NCBI GenBank assembly: GCA_963777695.1
Contig: CAVZRC010000001.1
Span: forward strand, 1,116,001 to 1,180,000
From: CAVZRC01 sp963777695
GTDB taxonomy: Bacteria; Planctomycetota; Planctomycetia; Isosphaerales; Isosphaeraceae
Length of the DNA stretch: 64,000 nt
Direction of reading: 5' to 3'
The position numbers and the translations under genes were made by a program. The notes below the pieces were generated by a model. It was not told the origin of the DNA, searched no databases, and saw only the letters and a list, made by a program, of their open reading frames with translations. This document shows, piece after piece, positions 8,620-19,400 of the stretch; position 1 is the first letter of the stretch, and each line of letters opens with the position of its first letter.

Positions 8620-11229
8620 ATGAGCGTGTTCGTCAATCCTCCGGGATCCCCGGGGCGGAAGCCGTTGGTACCCGTGTGGCTCACGTTGATCGCCTGCGTC
8701 GGCCCCCTGCTCTTGGGCCTCACCGGCGCGACGGCCGCGGCCGATCCGGAGGATGCCGAGTCACTGTTCCGCGCCGGCAAATATGATGAATGCGCGAAAG
8801 TCGCCGAGAAGGAGATCGCCGAAGGGGGCGGGTGGAACGAGCGTCCGCGCTACCTGCAGGTCTCGGCCGAGATGGCGCGGGGCAAGTATGCCGACGCATT
8901 GGTCACGGTCGAGCGCAGGTCCGGCGGTTTCCCGGCAGCATCTCGTTGCGACTGCTCGCCCGCGACGTCTACCGATACAACGGCCGGAAAGAGGAAGAGG
9001 CGCAGCTCATGCAGGAGCTGGAGCGGGTCGTGATGGGCTCGCCCCAGCGATTCGCCACACCCGAGGGCCGGGTGGCCCTGGGTCGCTTCTTCCTGCTCAA
9101 GAATGCCGATTCGAAGAAGGTGCTGGATCTGTTCTACGATGTCGCGATCAAGGAGGAGCCGACGTTCGTCAACGCCTACCTCGCCACGGCCGAGCTGGCC
9201 CTGGCCAAGCAGGACCTCGCCCTGGCGGCCGAGACCCTCCGCAAGGCGCCCAAGGACGCGGCCCAGGATCCGCGATTCCACTACTTGCTGGCGCGGGCCT
9301 ACTCCGCCGAGGACCGAGCGGGGACCGCGAAGGAAGTAGCCGAGGCGCTCAAAATTAATCCGAACCACGTCGATAGCCTTCTGCTGCAAGTCAACCAATT
9401 GATTGATTCGGAAAAATATGAAGAAGCGTCCAACATCCTCAAGCGGGTGCGGGACGTGAATCCGCAAGAGCCCTTGGCCTGGGCCTACCAGGCGGTGCTG
9501 GCCCACCTCCGCAGCGACCGCGATGGGGAGGCCGCCGCACGCGGTTCGGCCCTGGCAAGCTGGGCGGCGAACCCCGAGGTCGACCACCTGATCGGCCGCA
9601 AGCTCTCGCAGAAGTATCGCTTCGTCGAGGGCTCGGCCTATCAGCGTCGCGCCCTAGAACTGGATCCCGACTATCAGCCCGCCAAGATCCAACTCTGCCA
9701 GGATCTGCTCCGCCTGGGTCAGGAGGACGAGGGATGGAAGCTCGCTGCTGAGATATTCGCCACCGATGCCTATAACGTCGTCGCTTACAACCTCACGACG
9801 CTCCGCGATCGCCTCGCCGGTTTCAAGACGCTGGAATCCGAGGGGTTCCTCGTCCGGATGGATCCTCGCGAGGCTCAACTGTACGGACATCGGGTCCTGG
9901 ACCTGCTCGGGAGGGCCCGGAAGACGCTGTGCGAGAAGTACGGCGTGACGGTCCCGTCACCGGTCATCGTGGAGATCTTCCCCCGGCGCAAGGAGTTCGC
10001 CGTGCGGACCTTCGGCCTCCCGGGGGCAGACGGCTTGCTCGGCGTCTGCTTCGGCCGGGTGGTCACGGCGAACAGCCCGGCATCGCAAGGCGCCAACCCG
10101 TCGAACTGGGAATCCGTGCTTTGGCACGAATTCTGCCATGTGGTCACCCTGAGCAAGACGAACAACAAGATGCCGCGATGGCTCAGCGAAGGGATCTCGG
10201 TCTACGAAGAAGAGCAGAAGGATCCCGCCTGGGCGAGCTCGATGAACCCGAAGTTTCGCGCCATGATCCTCGGCGACGAGCTGACCCCGCTGAGCCAGCT
10301 CAGCTCGGCGTTCCTCTCGCCGAAGTCCGGACTCCACGTACAATTCGCCTATTACGAATCGGCCCTCGCCGTCGCGTTCCTCGTGGAAAAGGCCGGGCTG
10401 ACGGCCCTCAAGGAGGTGCTGGACGACCTCGGCACCGGAATCCCGATCAACGAGACCCTGCCGCGCCGGACGAAAATGTCGCTAGATGAATTAGATAAGA
10501 GCTTCGCCGAGTTTGCGCGGGCGGGCCAAGGCCGTCGCGCCGGGTGCAACCTGGGAGGATATCGACCTGCCGGATGACGCGGATTCGTCGGCGATCACCT
10601 CGTGGGTCGAGAAACATCCGCAGAGTTTCTGGGGCTGGCGTCGCCTGGCGGCTCGGCTCCTGACCGAGGAGAAGTTGGCCCGCGCCAAGGGGGCACTCAA
10701 GAAGATGAAGTCTCTCTACCCGGAATATGTCGGTCCGGATAACGCCTATCTCATGCTGGCCGCCGTCTATCGTCGGCTGTCCGACCCCGTCGCCGAGCGA
10801 AAGATCCTCGAAGAGCTGTCGGCGCGAGAAGCGAGCGCCAGCCCGGCCTACCTCCGGATGATGGAGCTCGACGAGGCCGCCAAGGACTGGACGACCCTGG
10901 CCCGGGACGCGCGGCGACTCCTGGCGGTGAATCCGCTGATCCCGGCTCCGTATCGCGAGCTTGCCCTCGCGGCCGAGCACCTGGGCGAGCCCGACGAGGC
11001 CATGGGCGCCTACCGCGCCGTGGCGATGCTCGACGATTCCGACCCGGCCGGAGTCCATTACCACCTCGCGAAACTGCTGAGCCAGGCGGGGAAGCACGAC
11101 GAGGCCCGCCGTGAGGTCCTCAAGTCGCTCGAAGAAGCCCCCCGATTCCTGGACGCACATCAGCTCTTACTCGAGCTGGTCGAACACGGCATGAAAGCCT
11201 CGGATCCGGCCTCCGTCAAGTCTAACTAG
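8620..11229 (+). CDS. TPR protein with HEFCH gluzincin (peptidase MA-like) domain; two frameshifts
   Basis: One gene in three frames. The N-terminus (from 8620) has a signal anchor (VWLTLIACVGPLLLGLTGAT). TPR repeats follow through about 9800. A zinc-peptidase domain then shows SVLWHEFCHVVTLSKTNN and PRWLSEGISVYEE, i.e. an HExxH motif plus the third-ligand Glu helix, as in peptidase MA/gluzincins. More TPR repeats run to 11229. A base is missing in 8911-8921 (VER|..RRFPGSISLRLLAR) and one is extra in 10515-10523 (SFAEFAR|RAKAVAPGATWED). Both joins restore continuous TPR/peptidase sequence. The product is probably exported or periplasmic. It ends 21 bases before the DUF4159 gene and appears to head the MoxR operon. 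Confidence 0.83.
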
Positions 11230-11250
11230 CCCGCGAAGCGTGGTAACTCC

Positions 11251-12165
11251 ATGACCAGACGACTGATCCTCCTAGCAATCCCCGTACTTATCGCGATCGC
11301 CTCGGGCGCGGCCGTGGCGCAGTTCGGCGGCGGGCGTCGCGGCGGCATGTCGCAGATGTCCCAGGATCCCCGGAAAGGCATACCGAGCTGGTCGAACGAC
11401 GAGCGTTTCAAACACGACATCTTTACGTTTGTGCGCGTGGAATATAGTTCCGGAGGCGGGGGTGGGTTCGGTGGTATGGGCTTCCAGCGGCGAGGAGGCG
11501 GTCGTCGCGGAGGAGGCGGCTATGGCGGTTGGGGCGGCTGGCGCACCGACTGGCCCGATAGCGATCTGAACTTCTCCTTGCGACTCTCGCAGCTCACGTC
11601 GATCAAGGTCAATCCCGACCCGATCAGCCTCCAGTTGACCGACCCGGAACTGTTCGATTATCCGTTCCTCTACATGATCGAGCCGGGTACCGGAGGACTC
11701 TATTTCACCGACGAGGAGATCGTGGCCTTGAGGAGGTATCTCTTCAACGGCGGCTTCCTCATGGTGGACGACTTCTGGGGCGATTGGGAGTGGCAGGTCT
11801 TCTACGATCAGATCAAGCGGGTATTCCCCGATCGGGAACCCGAGGAGCTGGGCCTCGATCACGAGATCTTCCATTGCGTCTACCAGCTCAAGGAGAAGCC
11901 GCAGGTCCCCGGCATCCAGTCCTGGCCGGGCCCCGGTTCGAACGTGACCTGGGAGGGCGGACGCCATGGCGACAACACCCAGACCGTCCACTACAAGGGG
12001 ATCTTCGATGACAAGGGACGGATGATGGTCATCATCTGCCACAACACAGACCTCGGCGACGGCTGGGAACGCGAGGGCGAGAACGAGGACTATTTCCACG
12101 AGTTCTCCGAGAAGAAGTCGTATCCCATGGGTATTAATATCGTGACCTATGCAATGACTCATTGA
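11251..12165 (+). CDS. DUF4159 domain protein, exported
   Basis: 304 residues with a Sec signal peptide (LILLAIPVLIAIASGAAVAQ), a Gly/Arg-rich low-complexity stretch (residues about 25-95), then a DUF4159 domain. The domain shows YPFLYMIEPGTGGLYFTDEE, LRRYLFNGGFLMVDDFWG and FHCVYQLKEKPQVPG. DUF4159 has a Rossmann/GATase-like fold and nearly always sits beside MoxR/DUF58/VWA genes; its biochemical role is unknown. It lies 11 bases upstream of the MoxR start, consistent with one transcript. Confidence 0.9.
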   Translation: MTRRLILLAIPVLIAIASGAAVAQFGGGRRGGMSQMSQDPRKGIPSWSNDERFKHDIFTFVRVEYSSGGGGGFGGMGFQRRGGGRRGGGGYGGWGGWRTDWPDSDLNFSLRLSQLTSIKVNPDPISLQLTDPELFDYPFLYMIEPGTGGLYFTDEEIVALRRYLFNGGFLMVDDFWGDWEWQVFYDQIKRVFPDREPEELGLDHEIFHCVYQLKEKPQVPGIQSWPGPGSNVTWEGGRHGDNTQTVHYKGIFDDKGRMMVIICHNTDLGDGWEREGENEDYFHEFSEKKSYPMGINIVTYAMTH

Positions 12166-12176
12166 AAGATCCAAGC

Positions 12177-13187
12177 ATGACGGAAGAGGCAGATCTTTAC
12201 GAGAGCGAGCGGCAGGTCGTCGAGAAGATCCACGAGAGTCGCGGCCGGATCGAGCGCGAGCTGTCGAAGGTGATCATCGGCCAGAAGGAAGTGTCGCACC
12301 AACTCCTCATCAGCCTGTTCGCCGGCGGGCACTGCCTGATCACAGGCGCCCCGGGTCTGGCGAAGACGTTGCTGGTCCGCACGATCGCGCAGGTCTTCAA
12401 GCTGAAGTTCCAGCGGATCCAGTTCACGCCCGACCTCATGCCGGCGGATATCACGGGGACCGAGATCCTCGAGGAGGCCGGCGACGGCCACCGCCGGATG
12501 CAGTTCGTCAAGGGCCCGATCTTCGCCAACGTGATCCTCGCCGACGAGATCAACCGGACCCCGCCCAAGACCCAGGCCGCACTCCTGGAGGCCATGCAAG
12601 AACATCAGGTGACCGCGGCCGGCGTCCGCTATCCGCTAGAGGAGCCGTTCTTCGTCCTCGCCACGCAGAACCCGATAGAGATGGAGGGGACGTATTCCCT
12701 CCCCGAGGCCCAGCTCGACCGGTTCATGTTCAATGTGATCGTGGATTATCTGCCCGAGGACGATGAGGTCGCCGTGGTGCGTCAGACCACCTCGAAGCGA
12801 CCTGAACCGCTCGAGGCCCTGTTCGACGGCCAGGACGTGATGCAGTTCCATGAAGTTGTGCGGCGCGTGCCGGTCGCGGAAGAGCTGATCCGTTACGCGG
12901 TCCGGCTGGCGTCGGCCACCCGTCCTGGCCCGCAGGCCCCCGGATTCATCAACGACTGGGTGAGCTGGGGCGCCGGCCTGAGGGCCGGCCAATCCTTGAT
13001 ACTGGGCTCGAAGGCGCGTGCCCTGCTCCGCGGCCGGTTTCATGTCACGCCGGAGGACATCCGGGCACTGATCCATCCGACATTCCGGCACCGCGTCCTA
13101 CTCGGTTACCGGGCCGAGGCCGATGGGGTCACGGTCGATGCGGTGATCGATCGACTCCTGGAAGAAGTCAAAGGACCACTGAAATAG
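12177..13187 (+). CDS. MoxR-family AAA+ ATPase
   Basis: About 336 residues. Walker A GAPGLAKT, Walker B VILADEINR and sensor-1 ATQNPIEMEGTYSLPEAQLD identify a MoxR AAA+ protein (RavA/MoxR clade) with the C-terminal AAA lid. MoxR ATPases act as chaperones that activate or assemble VWA-domain partners, and such partners follow immediately. ATG 12177 is preferred over an upstream TTG (12162) that overlaps the previous stop. The 183 bases to the DUF58 start carry a perfect palindrome. Confidence 0.95.
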   Translation: MTEEADLYESERQVVEKIHESRGRIERELSKVIIGQKEVSHQLLISLFAGGHCLITGAPGLAKTLLVRTIAQVFKLKFQRIQFTPDLMPADITGTEILEEAGDGHRRMQFVKGPIFANVILADEINRTPPKTQAALLEAMQEHQVTAAGVRYPLEEPFFVLATQNPIEMEGTYSLPEAQLDRFMFNVIVDYLPEDDEVAVVRQTTSKRPEPLEALFDGQDVMQFHEVVRRVPVAEELIRYAVRLASATRPGPQAPGFINDWVSWGAGLRAGQSLILGSKARALLRGRFHVTPEDIRALIHPTFRHRVLLGYRAEADGVTVDAVIDRLLEEVKGPLK

Positions 13188-13252
13188 CCCTGGTGGTCAG
13201 AAAGTTGGGTGGACATCGCCCACCGATGGAAGCCTCCCGATTTTCAACCGTC

Positions 13253-13307
13253 CGTAGAACGGAATTCATTCCGTTTCCCGATGCAACGGAATGAATTCCG
13301 TTCTACG
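13253..13307. repeat. Perfect 23-bp inverted repeat between moxR and DUF58 genes
   Basis: Arms 13253-13275 and 13285-13307 are exact reverse complements (starting CGTAGAACGGAATTC) around a 9-base spacer. An operon gap of 183 bases is otherwise rare here, where neighbours overlap. It may be an inserted palindromic element, an mRNA processing site or an attenuator. It encodes no protein. Confidence 0.8.
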
Positions 13308-13370
13308 AAAACCCGTCCGAGCCGATCGGCAAATCATTCCGACCTGTTCCGAAGCGAAACGAGCGCGTTC

Positions 13371-14348
13371 ATGAGCACGGTCTTGCGACAACCGGCTTCC
13401 AATACTGCGGCCCAGCCGGGTGCGTCGCTGATCGATCCCGGGACGCTCATGCGGATCAAGAGCCTCCAGGTGCGGGCCCGGGTGGTCGTCGAGGGCTTCT
13501 TCAAGGGGATTCATCGCAGCCCCATCCACGGCTTCTCGGTCGAGTTCAGCGAATACCGCGAGTACTCGCCCGGCGACGACCCAAGGTTCCTGGACTGGCG
13601 GCTCTTCGCTCGCTCCGATCGGTATTATGTGAAGCGGTTCGAGGACGAGACGAATCTCCGCTGCCAGCTCGTGCTCGACACCAGCCGGTCGATGGGCTAT
13701 CGATCCGGTGACTATAGCAAGAGCGAGTACGCCCGGACCGCCGCGGCGACCATCGCCTACTTCCTGTCCACCCAGCGCGACGCGGTGGGCCTGATGACGT
13801 TCGAGGACCGGATCGTCGAATACCTGCCGGCGCGGCACCGTCCGGGGCACCTGCGTCGATTGATGGCGATCCTGGACCGCGAGCCCGCCGGCCGGGCGAC
13901 CGACCTGGCGGGCCCGCTCGAACAGGTCGCCGCGACGGTCCGCAAGCGCGGGATGATCGTCCTAATCTCCGACTTGCTGGCCCCGATCGAGACGTTGAGG
14001 ACCCGGCTGGGCTACCTCCGGTCGCGAGGGCATGACGTGATCGTCCTGCGGATCCTCGACCCGGCCGAGGTGAGCTTCTCGTTCACGACGCCCGCGATGT
14101 TCCTCGACGCCGAATCGGGCCGCGAGCTCTACATCGATCCGGGCCAGGCCCGTGCGGAGTACCTCCGACGGTTCGCCGCCCACGCCGCCGAGATCGAGCG
14201 TGCGTGCATCGACCTGGGCATCGAATACCAGTCGATCACGATCGACCGGCCGCTGGAACTGGTCCTGTTCGACCTGTTGAAGGTGCGGATGCGACGCGGC
14301 CGACGGCCGGGCCACCGGAGCCCGACGCGGCAAGGGGGCGGACGATGA
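13371..14348 (+). CDS. DUF58 domain protein
   Basis: About 325 residues. It shows the DUF58 signature HGFSVEFSEYREYSPGDDPR, then FLDWRLFARSDRYYVKRFE, and a VWA-like core LVLDTSRSMGY (a DxSxS MIDAS). DUF58/VWA proteins are the usual clients of the adjacent MoxR ATPase. No signal peptide. The frame is open to 13209, but the upstream part encodes the palindrome and is not conserved-looking, so ATG 13371 is chosen. The stop overlaps the next ATG by 4 bases (ATGA). Confidence 0.92.
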   Translation: MSTVLRQPASNTAAQPGASLIDPGTLMRIKSLQVRARVVVEGFFKGIHRSPIHGFSVEFSEYREYSPGDDPRFLDWRLFARSDRYYVKRFEDETNLRCQLVLDTSRSMGYRSGDYSKSEYARTAAATIAYFLSTQRDAVGLMTFEDRIVEYLPARHRPGHLRRLMAILDREPAGRATDLAGPLEQVAATVRKRGMIVLISDLLAPIETLRTRLGYLRSRGHDVIVLRILDPAEVSFSFTTPAMFLDAESGRELYIDPGQARAEYLRRFAAHAAEIERACIDLGIEYQSITIDRPLELVLFDLLKVRMRRGRRPGHRSPTRQGGGR

Positions 14349-16460
14349 GCGCCCTGACGCCGCTCTACCTGCTCGGCATGCTGGCGGTGGCGGCCCCGAT
14401 CGTGTTCCACCTGATCCGGCGGCGGCCTCGCGGCGAGGTGCCGTTCAGCTCGCTGATCTTCCTCACCCCGTCGCCGCCCAAGCTGACGCGACGGAGCCGC
14501 CTCGACAACCTGCTCTTGCTCTTCCTGCGCGCCGCGGTGTTGTGCCTGCTGGCGTTCGCCTTCGCCCGGCCGTTCTTGCGCCAGGAGGCGCAATGGAATC
14601 TGGGCGAAGACACCCAGCATCGGATCGCGGTGCTCATCGACACCAGCGCCAGCCTGCGCCGGGGTGACCTCTGGACCAAGGCCAAGGCGATCGCCGGGCA
14701 GGTCATCGCCGATTGCGGGCCGACCGACGAGTTCGCGGTCTTCGCGTTCGACGCGACATCCCACCCGCTCCTCGGCTTCCGCGAGGCGTCCACGCAAGAC
14801 TACTCGCAACGCCAGGCGGTCGCCCGGGCTCGGCTCGATGGCCTGGAGCCGTCATGGAAGGCGACCAATCTCGGGCAGGCGCTGGTCGACGCCGTCGGCG
14901 CGATCGAGGACGTAGCCGACAAGAGCGAGAAGACCGGTCGCATGCCGCGCCGGATCGTGCTGATCAGCGACCTCCAGCAGGGGAGCCGGCTGGAGGCGCT
15001 CGGTGAATTCGATTGGCCCAAGGACGTCGAGCTGGATATCAAGACGGTCTCCGACGACGCGTCTAACGCCGGCGTGCATCGGCTCGCCGACCCGGCCGAG
15101 GCCGTGGCATCGGGTGCGGACCGCGACCGTCGCGTCCGGGTGTTCAACGATCCCGGCTCGCATCGCGAAAAATTCGCGCTGCAATGGACCGGTGAGAAGG
15201 GTTCGGCGATCGGCGACCCGATCGAGGTGTACGTCCCGCCGGGCGAGAGCCGGGTGGTCCGCGTGCCGCGGCCCGAGGGGACCGTGGCGCCGGCCTCCCT
15301 CGTGCTGAAGGGGGACGCCGCCGGGTTCGATAACACGCTCTACGTGGCCGACGAGAAGAAGGAAGAGGCCACGGTCCTCTTCGTCGGCGACGATCGGCCC
15401 GATGACCCGGATGGGCTACTCTACTACGTGATGCGCGTCTTCCCCGACACGGCCAGGCGGAGTGTCAAGGTCGTCCCTCGCCCGTCCGGTAGCCCGCTGG
15501 CCTGGGAGTCCGACCGTACACTCCCCCTCGTCTTCCTGGAGGCCGAGACGACCTCCGAGAACGTCCGTCGGCTGAGGGCTTATGTCAAGGATGGCGGCAC
15601 ACTCCTGTACGTCATGACCAAGACCGGCCTGGACAAAACACTCGCCGAACTGGCGGAGACCCCAGCCCCATTGATCGAGGAAGCAGGCGCTCCGCACGAC
15701 CAGATGCTACGCGAGATCTCCTTCGACAACCCGCTCTTCGCCCCCCTCGCCGGCGCCCAGTTCAGCGATTTCACCAAGATCCATTTCTGGAAGCATCGAA
15801 AGGTCGATCCCAAGATGGTAGGCGGTGCGCAGTGTCCTGGCCCGATTCGAGAACGGGGATCCGGCAGTCCTCGAGAAGACGATCGGCAAAGGGACCCTCG
15901 TCATCATGACGAGCAGTTGGAAGCCGGCCGATAGCCAGCTCGCGCGGTCGTCCAAGTTCGTGGCGATGATGGGCGCCCTGCTCGATCGACGAGACCCGCA
16001 TCCGTTCGACGCCGAGGATCACACGGTCGGGGATCGCGTCGCACTGCCGGACTCGGGCGACGGCACGGGGCCCACGATCGTGCACAAGCCGTCGGGGTCC
16101 GACGTCGCCATGGCGGCCGGTAGCAGGTCGTTCACCGAGACGGACGAGCCCGGCGTGTATACGATCAATCCGACGGCCCGCCCGCGGGTGTTCGCCGTCA
16201 ATCTCGACCCGGCGGAGAGCAAGACCTCGCCTCTGGCCGTGGAGACCCTGGAACAGTTCGGCTGCCGGCTGGTGAACCCGTCCCGGACGACGGTAGACCG
16301 CGACCTGTTGCGTCAGATGCGCAACGCCGAGCTAGAGAGTCGTCAGAAGCTGTGGCGGTGGCTGATCCTCGCGGCCATCGGCATCCTGATCGCGGAAACC
16401 TTGCTGGCGGGTCGGATCAAGCGGCCTCGCCTGGCACATGCGGAGGTCCTGGCGACATGA
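14345..16460 (+). CDS. BatA-like membrane VWA protein (one frameshift)
   Basis: An aerotolerance-operon (BatA/BatB) type protein. The N-terminal helix LYLLGMLAVAAPIVFHLIRR is the 'BatA N-terminal' domain, followed by a second helix (LLLLFLRAAVLCLLAFAFAR) and a VWA domain with VLIDTSASLRRGD. A large extracytoplasmic segment leads to a C-terminal helix (RWLILAAIGILIAETLLAGR). The frame changes near 15817-15825 (one extra base): DPKM|..VRSVLARFENGD reads on smoothly in the next frame. It overlaps both neighbours by ATGA. VWA proteins of this sort bind metal-dependent partners and are thought to be handled by MoxR; the client process in planctomycetes is unknown. Confidence 0.88.
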
Positions 16461-19400
16461 GCGGCAAACTGCGGCAGGCATTGGAACAGGTGGCGCGCCG
16501 ATTCCGTCGGCTCCGACTGTGGGGCGGCCTCGCCGCGTGCTGGCTCACGCTGGCGCTCGCGGGCTCCGCGATCGACTTCATGCGCCCGGGCGACGGCACC
16601 GAATCCATCCCCTCCGCTTGGCTCCTGGCGGCCATGGCGATCCTGGCCGCCTTCTCGGGGCTCATTTGCAGCGTGCTGACGCTGCGATCGGCGCAAGACC
16701 CGCGTTGGGTCGCCCGACGGATCGAGGCCAAGCATCCCGAACTGGGGACCGAGCTGCTGGCCGCGGTCGAGGAGGTCGAGGGGACGCCGGCCGGGCAACT
16801 TGGCTTCTTGCAGGCGTCGGTCGTCCGCGAGGCCCTGGAGCATCGCCGGTCGCACGACTGGGATGAGACCGTCCCCACCTGGCAGATCCGCCTCGCCAAG
16901 CTGGCCCACGCGGCGGCGCTGGCGTTCCTGCTGGTCGTGTCCGGCACGCTCGTCGGCCAGGTCCGCTCGACGGCCTACGGCGGCCCTGGCAGCGGTCGGG
17001 CCGATGCGTCCGAGGTCCAGGTTGACCCGGGCGACACCGAGCTCGAGCGCGGCAGCTCGCTGCTGGTCATCGCCCGCTTCAATCGAGGGGCACCGCCTGA
17101 CGCCAGTCTCGTCGTCGAAGGTGGCCCGCAGGGGCCGGCACGCCGCGCCATGTCGCGGAGCCTCGCCGACCCCACCTTCGCCGGTCGCGTGGAATCGGTC
17201 GAGACCGACCTGGCCTACCGGATCGAATTCGAAGGCCGGAGTACCGACACCTACCGCGTCCGCGTCTTCGAGTTCCCCGCGTTGAAGCGGGCCGACGCCC
17301 ACCTGGCCTTCCCCGCCTATACCCGGCTCGAGCCCAAGATCGTCGAGGACGTCCGGCACGTCACCGCCGTGGAGGGGACCGAGCTCACACTGCTCTGCCG
17401 GCTGAACAAGGATGTTACTTCCGCCACGCTCGTCGAGAAAGCCGGCGCGTCGATCAACCTGGTCCGCGAGGAATCCGCCGATCACACCTACGGCGCGAAG
17501 TGGACGCTCGCCGAGCCGGGCCGATACAAGCTCAAGCTGGTCGACGCCGAGGGCCGGACCAACCCGATCGATTACGAGATCGTGGTCAACGTCACCCGGA
17601 ATCATCCGCCGACCGTGACGATGACCCAGCCGTCGCGCGACGTCCAGGTCTCGCCGCTAGAGGAGCTCAAGCTCAAGGCCAGGATGGAGGACGACTTCGG
17701 CCTGCTCCGCCACGGGATCAGCTACTCTCTCGGGGGCGAGGAGCCGAAGGAGATTGTGCTGGGGGCTTCCGACGCCGCCCCGGCGAAACCGGCGACGAAG
17801 CTCGGGGTCGAGCACATGCTCGACTTCGAGGCGATGAAGTCGGCACCCGACCAGCTCATCACCTACTTCTTCTGGGCCGAGGACATCGGGCCGGACGGAC
17901 AACCCCGGCGCTCTTCCGGCGACATGTTCTTCGCCGAGGTCCGTCCTTTCGACGAGATCTTCCGCCAGGGCGAGGCGCCATCGGGCGGGTCCGAGGAGGA
18001 ACAGGAACAGCAGGGTAGCCAGAACGCCCAGCAGGCAGGACAGCTCGCCGAGCTCCAGAAACAGATCATCAACGGCACCTGGAAGCTGGTCCGTCGCGAG
18101 ACCCGTCCGCAGCCGACGGCCGCCTTCGCCGAGGACACCAAGACCCTCCGCGAGTCGCAGCAGGCCGTGATCGAGCAGGCCGCCCAGATGGGCGAACGCC
18201 TCCGCGACGAGACCTCGAAGGCCAGCCTCGAGCAGGCCACGAAGCTCATGAAGGAGGCGGAGAAACACCTCGCCGACGCGGCCGATCACGCCTCGATCAA
18301 GGCGCTCTCGCCGGCCTTGGTCGCCGAGCAGGCGGCCTACCAGGCCCTGCTCAAGCTACGCGCCCGCGAGTTCCAGGTCACCCGCAACTCCCGCAGCCGG
18401 AGCCGGAGCCAGAGCTCCGCGGCCAGCCCGAACCAGCGGCAGCTCCAGCAGCTCGAATTGTCGGCCGAGGAGAAGCGCTACGAGGAACAGCGGACCGCAC
18501 GCTCCCAGCAGCAGAATCAGACCCAACGAGAGCGGGAGCAGAGCGAGAACCGCCAGGTGCTCAACCGGCTTCGCGAGCTGGCCCAGCGCCAGAATGACCT
18601 GAACGAACGGCTCAAGGAGCTGCAATCCGCGCTGGAAGCGGCCAAGACCCAGCAGGCCCGCGAGGAGATCGATCGGCAGCTCAAGCGACTGCGCGAGCAG
18701 CAACAGGAGATCCTCCGCGACAGCGACGAGCTCCAGCAGCGGATGGAGAACGAAGAGAATCAGCAGCGGATGGCCGAGGCCCGTCAGCAGATGGAGCAGA
18801 GCCGCGATCACGTCCGTCAGGCCTCGCAGGCCCTCGAGGAAGGCCGGCTCCCCCAGGCCCTCACCGAGGGCGCCGGGCCGGCAAGCAACTGAACGACCTC
18901 CGCGAGCAGCTCCGCAAGGCAACGTCGAACCAGTTCTCCGAGACGATGACCGAGATGCGCGACCAGGCCCGCCGGCTCGACGAGAACCAGAAGAAACTCA
19001 CCGAGCAACTCGACAACTGGGACAAGAATCCCGAGCATTCGTTGCGCGAGTCCGAAGACCGCAAGAAGGCCCGCGAGGGGGCCGAGCAGCAGGCCAAGCA
19101 ACTCGACCAGCTCCTCGATCGGATGCGGAACACGACCCAGGAAGCCGAGGACACCGAGCCGCTCCTCGCCAAGAACCTCTTTGACACCGTCCGGAAGGCG
19201 AACGAGCAGAAGATCCCCGAGGCCCTCAAGGCGACCCAGCAGTTGGTTAACGCCGGGATCGCCGAGGAGGCCTCCCGCGCCGCCCATCACGCCGGACCGG
19301 GCATCGAGCAACTGCGACAGGGCGTCGAGCGTGCGGCCCAGTCCGTCCTCGGAGACGGGACCGAAGCCCTCCGCCGCGCCCAGGACGAGCTCGATGAACT

